Positions 36,222 to 44,721 of a stretch of DNA of 64,000 nt are shown here, piece by piece. The notes under the pieces were generated by a model that worked only from the letters and a program-made list of their open reading frames with translations, ran no database searches and was not told the DNA's origin. Origin of the DNA: Actinobacillus genomosp. 2 (GTDB taxonomy: Bacteria > Pseudomonadota > Gammaproteobacteria > Enterobacterales > Pasteurellaceae); assembly GCF_029773605.1 (NCBI RefSeq), contig NZ_CP103807.1, positions 1,426,001 through 1,490,000 of the forward strand, given 5' to 3'. How positions within the stretch are numbered: the first letter of the stretch is position 1; every line of letters starts with the position of its first letter. A program made the position numbers and the translations under genes.

Positions 36222-36932
36222 TTAAGACATATAAAGTCTTGTATAAAGCTGTTCGTGTTGCATTGAGCGGATATCGCTTGCCAGCGTTGCCGCACCGAGC
36301 CACTCAGGATCAGGATTTAGGCTATTTTCGACCGCTTGTGCAAGTGGTGTGCGTAGTGCAAATAAAATATCTTGCCCGTCCATTTGGCTTAACGGCACCA
36401 GTTTCACGCCGTTAGTCACCACTCCGACTGCCGCATTGTAGTAGAACGCATAGAGTGTTTCGGCTTTGTCGAGATTCATCGCTTGCGCTACCATCGCAAA
36501 CACAATCGGGAAATAACCCTGACAACGTTTTTCACTGATTGCCTGTTGAAATTCGCTCAGTAACGGGTGATTTTCATAACGAATAAAAATCTTCAGCAAT
36601 CGTACACCTAATTTATAACTGCCCTCTCGACTCTCACGAGCGATTTTACTGGCAGCAAGTTCTTGATCTAGTTGCAACAATCGGCCTAAATCGTGGTTTG
36701 CCATTGCATCAAATGCTAACGACAAATACGCCCCGTCATTGTAAATCCAGTTCTGCATCAGCTGAGTTTGCACGTATTCTTCAAGGCTGGCTCGACTGTT
36801 CACTTTGCCTTGTTGCACAAAGGTTTCTAAGCCGTTTGAGTGGTTAAAACCACCAATCGGCAATGTGGGATCGACCAAGTGCAATAACGCCCCAAGTTGC
36901 CCCATTCGGGCGAAATCTAGTGCTTGTGCCAA
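36222..36932 (-). CDS. ureF: Urease accessory protein UreF
   Basis: 236 residues with the family start LHLVDPTLPIGGFNHSNGLETFVQQGKV and the C-terminal PLSQMDGQDILFAL. UreF bridges UreD and UreG and gates GTP hydrolysis. Its start overlaps the ureE end by 16 bases, so the two are coupled. Confidence 0.96.
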   Translation of the reverse strand: MAQALDFARMGQLGALLHLVDPTLPIGGFNHSNGLETFVQQGKVNSRASLEEYVQTQLMQNWIYNDGAYLSLAFDAMANHDLGRLLQLDQELAASKIARESREGSYKLGVRLLKIFIRYENHPLLSEFQQAISEKRCQGYFPIVFAMVAQAMNLDKAETLYAFYYNAAVGVVTNGVKLVPLSQMDGQDILFALRTPLAQAVENSLNPDPEWLGAATLASDIRSMQHEQLYTRLYMS

Positions 36933-37480
36933 TTTCCGTCTCCGTGATGATGATAGCCGTGATGATCGTGCGAATGGCTATGACTGTGCGAATGTCCGTG
37001 TCCCTGCGCGGAATTTGCTCGCAACGCTTGGCTTAAACGGCGTTCTGCTTTTTTCGGTTCAAATCCGGCCGCTTGTAGCCATTCAAACATCGGTTTGTCG
37101 TACGGCAGCGTGACTTCATCACCATCTAAAAATAATGGCGAATGTTTATTACCGATTTCATAGCAAGCACGAGCCATCTCAGGCAAGGTTTTCGGCGAAA
37201 GCACAATCACTTCGCTTGGCACGATTTCAATCGTAATCACTAGGCTCTCGCTCACAAAAACTACATCATCATGCTTCAAACGTTGCCCTTCTTTCAGCAA
37301 ACGAAACGCCACTTCACGTCCTGATTTCGACGTTTTACGCAATATATTGCGTTCACTTTCATACCATTGCAATTCAACGGTGTCGATTTGTTGATTGATA
37401 ATTTTGCCTGAGGCTTTTAGCTCGGCAAGATTACCTAAAATATCTTCCATTACTGGGAGGATTGGGTTAAGGATTTGCAT
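36917..37480 (-). CDS. ureE: Urease nickel metallochaperone UreE
   Basis: 187 residues: peptide-binding N-terminal domain, metal-binding central domain and a His-rich tail (about 160-187, with 13 His) that stores nickel. UreE delivers nickel to UreG. It begins the second half of the operon, seven bases after dinD. Confidence 0.96.
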   Translation of the reverse strand: MQILNPILPVMEDILGNLAELKASGKIINQQIDTVELQWYESERNILRKTSKSGREVAFRLLKEGQRLKHDDVVFVSESLVITIEIVPSEVIVLSPKTLPEMARACYEIGNKHSPLFLDGDEVTLPYDKPMFEWLQAAGFEPKKAERRLSQALRANSAQGHGHSHSHSHSHDHHGYHHHGDGNWHKH

Positions 37481-37487
37481 AATAATT

Positions 37488-38339
37488 TTAGTTCTCTTTA
37501 GGTAAACTTTTCACGTGTTTCGCTAGTTTCTTATCTTCAGACTTCACTTTTCTTTCAAGTTTTTGTAAATCGGGTTCTGCTGGTAAACTTTCTGGTTTTA
37601 TTCCGCGTTGCCCCAGCATTTCTCGAATAGTTTTATTATTCTGCACATGCTCATCAGAAATAGCCGTTTCGCCTTGTAAATCATCTTGCAAGGTATTATG
37701 ATTTGTTATTTCTGTTGCAAGATTTTTCGCTGCAATAGTTAATGTCGGTAAAAAATCTGCTAACGCTCTATTAGGAACAATCCCATATTTTTCTTTCATT
37801 GCTTTGGTAGTAAAACCACCAAATAACGCCTGATCACCCTTCGAACGAATACGACCAAAGCCGGCATCATCAACACCTCTTTCATATAAGTTTTTTGAAA
37901 GTATTTTTTCAGATTCCCGCAAACGCTCTCTTGCTTCAATACGAACCTGCAACTTCATTCGCTCTTCTATTACTTCTTGCTTACGAGTCTGTACAGCAAA
38001 ATAACTCTGAGCAAAGGCGATCTCAGGCTTACGAGGATCTCCATTTTGTGCAAGTAAATAACAAGCGTAACGAGTCAGCATAAAATCTTCAATTTTTCTC
38101 TGACTACCACTACCCAATTTAACCATTTTCGTGATGCCACGAAAATGGTCTGACACAGGGAAACCACTAGTTTCACAAGCCTCCATTGCTCTTAAAATCG
38201 TAAGTTTAAAGTTTTCCCAACGGCTATACCCCAAATAAGGTTGTAAATCGCGAGCAAACCAATACTCAATATTATCTTGATCAATACGCTGCACTAATGC
38301 TTCTAGCGATAATTTTAATGTTTGTAATTGTTGATCCAT
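37488..38339 (-). CDS. dinD: DinD-like DNA-damage-inducible protein (BRO-N domain)
   Basis: 283 residues of E. coli DinD length. The N-terminal BRO-N-like domain contains YWFARDLQPYLGYSRWENFKLTILRAMEACETSG and DFMLTRYACYLLAQNGD; the helical middle (QEVIEERMKLQVRIEARERLRE) and GFGRIRSKGDQALFGG follow. DinD inhibits RecA filaments in E. coli. It lies inside the urease cluster between the GST-like gene and ureE, with a LexA-like box in its promoter. It looks like a later insertion; induction by DNA damage could raise downstream ure mRNA. Confidence 0.9.
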   Translation of the reverse strand: MDQQLQTLKLSLEALVQRIDQDNIEYWFARDLQPYLGYSRWENFKLTILRAMEACETSGFPVSDHFRGITKMVKLGSGSQRKIEDFMLTRYACYLLAQNGDPRKPEIAFAQSYFAVQTRKQEVIEERMKLQVRIEARERLRESEKILSKNLYERGVDDAGFGRIRSKGDQALFGGFTTKAMKEKYGIVPNRALADFLPTLTIAAKNLATEITNHNTLQDDLQGETAISDEHVQNNKTIREMLGQRGIKPESLPAEPDLQKLERKVKSEDKKLAKHVKSLPKEN

Positions 38340-38378
38340 ACAAGTTCTCCTTTTAAGTAATATAATTTAATCATTATA

Positions 38379-38394
38379 CTGAAATAATGAACAG
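38379..38394 (-). promoter_or_regulatory. Candidate LexA (SOS) box before dinD
   Basis: CTGT-N8-TCAG on the minus strand, one mismatch from the gammaproteobacterial CTGT-N8-ACAG. It lies 40 bases before the dinD start and between a TGATAA-like -35 and a TATAAT -10, a good position for repression. Confidence 0.6.
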
Positions 38395-38451
38395 TTATCA
38401 TTCCTCAATGATTTCAAACAATCGTCAAAACATTAGGTCATATAAAAAATA

Positions 38452-39069
38452 TCACACCCTAGGTTTTGTCTCTGCCAACACTACATATTTGTCATTCATT
38501 TGTTCCGCCCAAGCGGTCAAATTCGGGTGATGTTTTGCAAGATCGTAACCAAGTTTTTCGGCACGGAACTGCAACCAATCAATTAAGCAAACTGCAGTAA
38601 TTGTGCCGATATTTAGCTCTGTGCCGAATGGTTCAATCGCTTTTTCAAGCTGTGGTAATGAGCGAATATTACGATCCATTAACTGTTCTTGGCGACTTGT
38701 CCACCATTCATTTTCAGGGCGAAGCATACGTTCAGCAATAATCGGAACGGTGTTTTCTAAAATACCGTCCGCAATGTTATGTAACGCTAATGCCGCCCAG
38801 CGTGGTTTACCGCTTTCCGGGAATAATTTCGGTTGGTCGCCTTTTTGATCGAGATATTCGCAAATCAACTGGCTACCGAATAACCAATTTCCGCAATTAC
38901 GTTGTAGAGCGGGTACACGTCCAAGCGGATTGTCTTGGTTGTGTGGTGAATTTGGATCAAATGCTGAACTAATCTTTAATAGTTCGGTTTTAGCTTCTAA
39001 TTGTTGATGTTTTAATGTGACTAACACTTTACGCACAAAAGGGCTAGTGGTGGAATACCAGAGTTTCAT
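38452..39069 (-). CDS. Glutathione S-transferase-like protein in the urease cluster
   Basis: 205 residues with the thioredoxin-like N-terminal domain (LWYSTTSPFVRKVLVTLKHQ, then NPLGRVPAL with the cis-Pro and LFGSQLICEYLD with the glutathione-contacting Ser) and an all-helical C-terminal domain. It lies 97 bases downstream of ureC on the same strand; the A. pleuropneumoniae urease cluster is reported to have an extra ORF here. Its role in urea metabolism, if any, is unknown. An AAGGAG site precedes the ATG. Confidence 0.88.
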   Translation of the reverse strand: MKLWYSTTSPFVRKVLVTLKHQQLEAKTELLKISSAFDPNSPHNQDNPLGRVPALQRNCGNWLFGSQLICEYLDQKGDQPKLFPESGKPRWAALALHNIADGILENTVPIIAERMLRPENEWWTSRQEQLMDRNIRSLPQLEKAIEPFGTELNIGTITAVCLIDWLQFRAEKLGYDLAKHHPNLTAWAEQMNDKYVVLAETKPRV

Positions 39070-39088
39070 AGGTTCTCCTTTTGAGTTT

Positions 39089-39159
39089 GGGACGCAAGCA
39101 TTGCGTCCCTACCAATCACGCTGAATTGAGAATGAAGTAGGGACGCACTGCGTGCGTCC
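39089..39159. repeat. Intergenic palindromic repeat (GGGACGC type)
   Basis: Two hairpin units, GGGACGCA/TGCGTCCC (39089-39096 with 39102-39109) and GGACGCAC/GTGCGTCC (39141-39159), separated by 30 bases and lying between ureC and the GST-like gene. Same family as 26300-26405 and 41227-41290. Confidence 0.7.
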
Positions 39160-39165
39160 ATTTAC

Positions 39166-40884
39166 TTAGAACAAGAAATAACGCTGTGCAAGCGGTACTT
39201 TGGTCGCAGGTTCACAAGTAATATGTTCGCCGTCCACACGTACTTCGTAGCGTTCCGGATCTACAGTAATTTCAGGGGTGGCGTTATTGTGAACGAGATC
39301 TTTTTTGCCTACATCACGACAGCCTTTTACCGCTAAAGTATCTTTCTGGATACCATATTGGGTTTTGATATCCGCCTCTACACTCGCTTGGGAAACGAAA
39401 TAAACTGCACTTTCAGTATTCGCTTTCGCATTTGCCCCAAACATTGGGCGGTAGAATACCGGTTGTGGCGTTGGGATTGAAGCGTTCGGGTCGCCCATTT
39501 TCGCAAAGCTGATAAAACCTTTTTTCATTACAAATTCCGGTTTTACGCCGAAGAATTGCGGTTTCCATAGTACGATATCCGCCAGTTTACCCACTTCAAG
39601 CGAGCCAACGTATTGGCTGATACCGTGAGCGATTGCTGGGTTGATGGTATATTTCGCAATATAACGTTTAATGCGGAAGTTGTCGTTACCCTCATCGCCC
39701 AATGCACCACGTTGTTCTTTCATTTTATCCGCTGTTTGCCACGTACGAGTAACCACTTCGCCAACACGTCCCATTGCTTGACTGTCTGAACTCATAATTG
39801 AAAACACGCCCATATCGTGCAGAATATCTTCTGCGGCAATGGTTTCAGGACGGATACGGCTATCGGCAAATGCGACATCTTCCGGCACACGTTTATCTAA
39901 ATGGTGGCAAACCATCAGCATATCCAAATGCTCGTCAATCGTATTCACAGTAAATGGGCGGGTTGGATTGGTTGAAGCCGGTAATACGTTCGGGTACATC
40001 GCCGCTTTAATAATATCCGGTGCATGACCGCCGCCGGCACCTTCGGTGTGGAAAGTGTGAATCACACGTCCGTTAATCGCTTTCATTGTGTCTTCTAAGA
40101 AACCACTTTCGTTGAGCGTATCAGTGTGGATTGCTACTTGTACGTCCATCTCGTCCGCCACTTTTAACGCTGCATCAATTACCGCCGGTGTTGCACCCCA
40201 GTCTTCGTGAATTTTTAAACCTAATGCACCGGCAACCACTTGCTCTTTAAGCGGTTCAAGCGTAGAACAGTTACCTTTTCCGAAAAAGCCGATATTAACC
40301 GGTAAGGATTCACAGGCTTGGAACATTCTCGCAATGTTGAATTTACCCGGTGTACAAGTGGTGGCGTGCGTGCCGTCCGCCGGGCCAGAACCTCCACCAA
40401 TCATGGTGGTAATGCCGTTTTCGATCGCATGTTGTGCTTGTTGCGGACAAATCCAATGAATGTGGGTATCAATACCGCCGGCGGTTGCAATTAAATGCGC
40501 ACCGTTATGCACTTCGGTACTTGCGCCGATAATCATATTTGGCGTGACATTATCCATCGTATCCGGATTACCCGCCTGACCAATGCCGACAATGCGTCCG
40601 TCACGAACCCCAATATCCGCTTTGATAATGCCTAATTTTGCGTCAATAATCATCACGTTAGTGAGAGCAAAATCTAATACATTCGGATTATCACGGGTAG
40701 CGGTACTGGATTGTGCCATACCGTCACGTACCGATTTACCGCCGCCGAATTTACACTCATCACCTTTGGTTAACAAATCTTGTTCAATTGTCGCCCATAA
40801 ATCGGTGTCGCCTAAACGGACTTTATCACCGACTGTCGGACCGTAAGTCGCTACATACTGACTGCGTGGGATTGTTAATGCCAT
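39166..40884 (-). CDS. ureC: Urease subunit alpha
   Basis: 572 residues. The nickel site is visible: HIHW for the first histidine pair, Lys in GLKIHEDWG (about residue 220) that becomes carbamylated and bridges the two nickel ions, HTDTLNESG, and the flap with MVCHHL. The enzyme splits urea into ammonia and CO2. It follows ureB by 11 bases with a GGGAG site. Confidence 0.99.
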   Translation of the reverse strand: MALTIPRSQYVATYGPTVGDKVRLGDTDLWATIEQDLLTKGDECKFGGGKSVRDGMAQSSTATRDNPNVLDFALTNVMIIDAKLGIIKADIGVRDGRIVGIGQAGNPDTMDNVTPNMIIGASTEVHNGAHLIATAGGIDTHIHWICPQQAQHAIENGITTMIGGGSGPADGTHATTCTPGKFNIARMFQACESLPVNIGFFGKGNCSTLEPLKEQVVAGALGLKIHEDWGATPAVIDAALKVADEMDVQVAIHTDTLNESGFLEDTMKAINGRVIHTFHTEGAGGGHAPDIIKAAMYPNVLPASTNPTRPFTVNTIDEHLDMLMVCHHLDKRVPEDVAFADSRIRPETIAAEDILHDMGVFSIMSSDSQAMGRVGEVVTRTWQTADKMKEQRGALGDEGNDNFRIKRYIAKYTINPAIAHGISQYVGSLEVGKLADIVLWKPQFFGVKPEFVMKKGFISFAKMGDPNASIPTPQPVFYRPMFGANAKANTESAVYFVSQASVEADIKTQYGIQKDTLAVKGCRDVGKKDLVHNNATPEITVDPERYEVRVDGEHITCEPATKVPLAQRYFLF

Positions 40885-40895
40885 TTTCTTACTCC

Positions 40896-41201
40896 CTATA
40901 ATTTGCCGTCGATTTCGTTATGGAAACCGTAAATCACTTTATTACCACCAAACTCAACCAGTTCCACTTCTTTCGCTTCACCAGGTTCAAAACGCACCGC
41001 ATTGCCTGACGGTACATTTAAACGCATACCGCGAGCCTGCAAGCGGTCGAATTTTAGGGCGTTATTGGTTTCAAAAAAATGGTAGTGCGAACCGACTTGA
41101 ATCGGGCGGTCGCCTGTATTGACTACTTCTAATTTGACGGTTTTGCGACCCACATTCACTTGTACATCACCGTCTGCTAATTGGTATTCTCCAGGGATCA
41201 T
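40896..41201 (-). CDS. ureB: Urease subunit beta
   Basis: 101 residues, family length, with the [15 protein letters not shown] strand and the [17 protein letters not shown] end. It is structural in the (abc)3 urease. It lies between ureA and ureC; a palindromic repeat fills the 96-base gap to ureA. Confidence 0.98.
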   Translation of the reverse strand: MIPGEYQLADGDVQVNVGRKTVKLEVVNTGDRPIQVGSHYHFFETNNALKFDRLQARGMRLNVPSGNAVRFEPGEAKEVELVEFGGNKVIYGFHNEIDGKL

Positions 41202-41226
41202 TTTTTATTCCTTTTCTTTTTATTAT

Positions 41227-41290
41227 GTAGGGGCGAACACAGTTCGCCTTTAACAATTCGCACATTAGGGCGAACACAGTTCGTCCCTAC
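41227..41290. repeat. Intergenic palindromic repeat (GGGCGAAC type)
   Basis: Two units with GGCGAAC-ACA-GTTCGCC and GGGCGAAC-ACA-GTTCGTCCC, bounded by GTAGGGG on the left and CCCTAC on the right. It lies between ureA and ureB. Confidence 0.7.
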
Positions 41291-41297
41291 GCAAAAA

Positions 41298-41600
41298 CTA
41301 ACGAATTGGATTATGCACCGTCACTAATTTGGTGCCGTCCGGGAACGTCGCTTCGATTTGCACTTCGTGCACCATTTCCGCAATACCTTCCATCACATCA
41401 TCCACCGTCAGTAACGTTGCACCGTATTGCATTACTTCCGCCACCGACATACCGTCACGAGCAGCCTCTTGCAAATGGCTGGCAATATAAGCGATTGCCT
41501 CCGGATAATTTAATTTCACACCACGAGCTTTGCGTTTTGCCGCCAGCTCTCCGGCAAGAAACAACATCAGTTTTTCTTGTTCTCTTGAAGTTAAATGCAT
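41298..41600 (-). CDS. ureA: Urease subunit gamma
   Basis: 100 residues: [39 protein letters not shown] is the classic start and [18 protein letters not shown] the end. It is the first structural gene, 57 bases after the urea transporter gene, with an AAGG site. Confidence 0.98.
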
Positions 41601-41657
41601 TTTGTACCTTCTTTTTCTCTCAGACTTTGTTAGATTTTTTTAAAAATAGACCGCTTA

Positions 41658-42560
41658 CTAAGGATTAAGCAATCTGACTAATTTATTTTTATCAAAAGCG
41701 GCTTTATCCAGTTTAGATTTTATCGTGAGCAAGCACCAACTTGCGACAATAAAACCAATCGTATAAGTCGGAATCCCCATTTTAGCAACACTAAACTGGA
41801 TCAAGACCGCAAGTAATACGCCGAAAATCACATAAGCAAAATTTCTTCGTCTTGTACCGGCAAAGGCACAAGCTACTAAAATTGGTGAGAAGCCATAAAT
41901 CCCATTGGCAAGGCTGTTCTGATCCACACCAAGTAAATGATAAGCAAAGGTTGATCCTATTGCTGCCGCCGCCAAGCCGTACATTGCCGCAATCGGAGAA
42001 CTAATCGCAATCGCCAAAAATAATAAACCACCGGTAATCGCACTCGAACCAAAATTCACTTCCGCCCAAGCATAAAACGGTGAACGCATCGCATCAATTG
42101 TATTAGTGTAGTCACTTAATGCCGGCGTAGTTTGGGTTAAATCCAATAATTCAAAAGAAGAAACACCCCAACAAAACACCCAACTGGCAAGCACAAATGG
42201 AAAAGTAAAAGCAACTTTGCCTCGTTTGGTAAATTCACGCATTAATACGGTTGCAAATAGGGAAGAACAGATACCGAGAAGCCAAATTATCGGGTTGGAA
42301 GCGTCAAGTTCACCAAAAGTAAACATCACGCACATAAAAGCGAGACTGGCGTTGAAACCGTAAAGGCCTTGTTTGATTTGTTCTGTGGGATAGTGAAGAA
42401 AGGATGCGAATAATGTACCGAGTAAGGCACCGAGAAAACAGGACACGCCGAGCGTCCAATGGCTAAAAAACATTGCAATGACAATTATCAAACCGGACAA
42501 ACCATTTTCTTGCAAAAAGATTTGCCCAATCCCTGTCAAGGAGGTTTTAATTAACTTCAT
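41658..42560 (-). CDS. Urea transporter (UT family)
   Basis: Start set at ATG 42560 (MKLIKTSLTGIGQIFLQENGLSGLIIV) after AGGAAG, giving 300 residues and about ten membrane segments in two homologous halves. The halves carry the LxxxL-type urea-channel elements, for example LGALLGTLFASFLHYPTEQIKQGLYGFNASL in the first and LLGVDQNSLANGIYGFSPILVACAF in the second. It is a channel-like facilitator matching the urea transporter linked to A. pleuropneumoniae urease. Nickel-uptake cbi genes, known next to this gene in A. pleuropneumoniae, are absent here. Confidence 0.95.
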   Translation of the reverse strand: MKLIKTSLTGIGQIFLQENGLSGLIIVIAMFFSHWTLGVSCFLGALLGTLFASFLHYPTEQIKQGLYGFNASLAFMCVMFTFGELDASNPIIWLLGICSSLFATVLMREFTKRGKVAFTFPFVLASWVFCWGVSSFELLDLTQTTPALSDYTNTIDAMRSPFYAWAEVNFGSSAITGGLLFLAIAISSPIAAMYGLAAAAIGSTFAYHLLGVDQNSLANGIYGFSPILVACAFAGTRRRNFAYVIFGVLLAVLIQFSVAKMGIPTYTIGFIVASWCLLTIKSKLDKAAFDKNKLVRLLNP

Positions 42561-43066
42561 TTTTCTTCCTGTATTTTTTATAAAGTACACTTTATGTACA
42601 TTTCTTATTGTTTGCATAAGCACTTGATTTTAAATAAATTCTTATTAAGAAATTTATTGTTATTAGCCGAATTTATATCAAATCGCAATCAGTTTACAAT
42701 AGTTTTTCTTATCCTCAAAATAAATAAATATTATGAAAGCACTTAATATTTTAAATTATAAAATAATTCTTACTCTATATACTGGAACTTTTTTCGATAA
42801 ATTACAGTCTATTAGTACGTTATCCCAGTCACATTTTAAATGTCTATCAGTTACGCTATTAATCTGATAGCTTAAGATAAAAGAAATGTAATGTGATAAG
42901 ATAATGCTCCTCATAACGAATATTTTTTCGCCCCTAAAGACAAGCGGTCTTATTCCATTTATTTTCCTCAAAGTAAATCGAATAAGACCGTTTTTATTAC
43001 CCAAATTCTGATTATTTCTATAAAATAAATAATCATAAAGAAAAAGTTAAATTCCCTTGAAATAAT
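42561..43066. other. Gene-free region with an orphan terminator-like hairpin
   Basis: 506 bases between the divergent urea transporter and LysR-type genes. It is AT-rich and holds no convincing gene. At 42945-42955 and 42980-42990 an 11-base inverted repeat (one arm within an uptake signal) is followed on the plus strand by five T, like a terminator, but no plus-strand gene precedes it. A decayed gene or an unrecognised small transcript could lie at 42640-42940. Confidence 0.5.
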
Positions 43067-43966
43067 ATGTTAAATAAACTTGATGCTTTGAAATATTTTT
43101 GTACTGCTGCACAAACATTAAATTTCCGAGAAGCGGCTAACCAACTGGCGGTTTCCCCACCAGTTATTACTCGAGTAATCAATGAGCTGGAAATTGAATT
43201 AGGCGAACAACTATTCAAACGCACAACCCGAAATATCGTATTGACTAATTTTGGTGAAGAATTTTTGCTACACGCAAAACATCTATTGGACGATAGTGAA
43301 AAGTTATTTAATTTAGGTAAAAAACAACAAGATGAAATGGCAGGTATTGTACGCATTACGCTGCCGAAACTGCGAGATCAAGATGAAATTTTGTTTGAAT
43401 TATTAAAAGCTTTAGAACCTTATCCGGACCTTGTGATTGATTGGCGGGTCGATACCGCCCGTTTAGATAATGTCAAACATCGCATTGACATTGGTATCCG
43501 AGCAAGTCGAGAACCGGATCCGAACTTTATCGTAAGACCGCTTTCCGAAATACATGATATTTTTGTTGCCTCACCCGATTTTATTGCACGCTGGGGGGTG
43601 CCGAAAAGCCTTGATGATCTGCGTAAAAATTTCCCGATGAGTAGTCTAATTAATACCACAACGGGACATCCTTGGGATATTTATATTAATGAAGACACTG
43701 TGCTTGTTCCACAAAAACTCGGATTTATTACTACCGATCTTTATAGCGAATTACAAGCTGTACTAGCTGGCAGAACTATTGCCCATATTGGGAATATGGT
43801 ATGTAAACCTTATCTTGAAAGTGGTCAACTGATCCAATTGTTCCCTGAAGCACAATTTGAAAAATGGCAACTTTATGTCTATCGACCTTATCAAGCAGTG
43901 ACCTCGTTAAGAGTATTAAAGGTATTTGATGTGTTAACTGAAATTATGCAAAAACGTTACGCTTAG
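43067..43966 (+). CDS. LysR-family transcriptional regulator
   Basis: 299 residues. N-terminal HTH (LDALKYFCTAAQTLNFREAANQLAVSPPVITRVINELEIELGEQLFKRTTRNIVLT) and a substrate-binding domain of two lobes. It is divergent from the urea transporter across 506 bases and convergent with the small exported protein. The regulated genes cannot be read from position; the ure genes are too far to assume it. The ribosome-binding site is weak. Confidence 0.92.
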   Translation: MLNKLDALKYFCTAAQTLNFREAANQLAVSPPVITRVINELEIELGEQLFKRTTRNIVLTNFGEEFLLHAKHLLDDSEKLFNLGKKQQDEMAGIVRITLPKLRDQDEILFELLKALEPYPDLVIDWRVDTARLDNVKHRIDIGIRASREPDPNFIVRPLSEIHDIFVASPDFIARWGVPKSLDDLRKNFPMSSLINTTTGHPWDIYINEDTVLVPQKLGFITTDLYSELQAVLAGRTIAHIGNMVCKPYLESGQLIQLFPEAQFEKWQLYVYRPYQAVTSLRVLKVFDVLTEIMQKRYA

Positions 43967-44047
43967 CCATAAAAAAAGCGGTCAAATCTTGCAACAAACT
44001 TGCAAAAAATGACCGCCAAGGTGAACACGGTTTTTAAATCAACTTAT

Positions 44048-44509
44048 TTACGCTTCTACCGGTTTGACGACAATTTTAGTGATTTGTAATTTATCGCCGT
44101 TCTGTTTGGTATCAATATCAAATTTCACGTTCCAATGACCTTGGTTATCCCACATATCGCCGGAAACTTTGGCGGTAACCAATAACTCGTCATAACCTTT
44201 AGACTTGATTTTCGACTCAGTAATCATTCCATACTTCATACCACCTTTTTGAATGTTTTTAATCCATTCTTGTTTGCTCATCGTATCGTTTTTTAATGTC
44301 ACTAACTCAAAATCATCTGATAATAGGCTTTGTAACGTTGTAAAATTAGGATGAATTAAGGCATGATTTAATTGTTCATACGCATCAATCACTTTTTCTT
44401 GTTGTGCTTGCTTTGCTTCTACATTCCCAATTACCGGTAAACTTGCAACAACACTCAGGGCAACGCCCAAAAATAGCGATAAAAATATCTGCTTAAATGT
44501 CAATTTCAT
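44048..44509 (-). CDS. Exported SnoaL/NTF2-like (DUF4440-type) protein
   Basis: 153 residues with a signal peptide (1-32, ending VEA-K). The mature part has the cone-shaped NTF2 pattern: a first helix (KVIDAYEQLNHALIHPNFTTLQSLLSDDFELVTLKNDTMSKQEWIKNIQKGG) and final strands (YDELLVTAKVSGDMWDNQGHWNVKFDIDTKQNGDKLQITKIVVKPVEA). Members bind small ligands or are enzymes. The function here is unknown. A GAGG site precedes the ATG. Confidence 0.8.
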   Translation of the reverse strand: MKLTFKQIFLSLFLGVALSVVASLPVIGNVEAKQAQQEKVIDAYEQLNHALIHPNFTTLQSLLSDDFELVTLKNDTMSKQEWIKNIQKGGMKYGMITESKIKSKGYDELLVTAKVSGDMWDNQGHWNVKFDIDTKQNGDKLQITKIVVKPVEA

Positions 44510-44721
44510 TAGATTCCTCGAATATCTCTGTTTCTCTCTTAATACTTGACTGATATTATAAAGTAATCATTATTAATGATAAGTACATATTTAGTTAATT
44601 AACTATTAATAAATATGAAATAATAGGCGAAAACGATTGCTTTAGACAAAGAGAAAACAAGAAAGCGGTCTTCTTTTGCTATTTTGTTACAAAAAATGAC
44701 CGCTTTATCGGCAAGGAAAAA

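Noticed and set aside
42756-43004. 82-residue minus-strand frame in the urea transporter-LysR gap
   Set aside because: Covers the hairpin and uptake signal, has no ribosome-binding site and no recognisable features.
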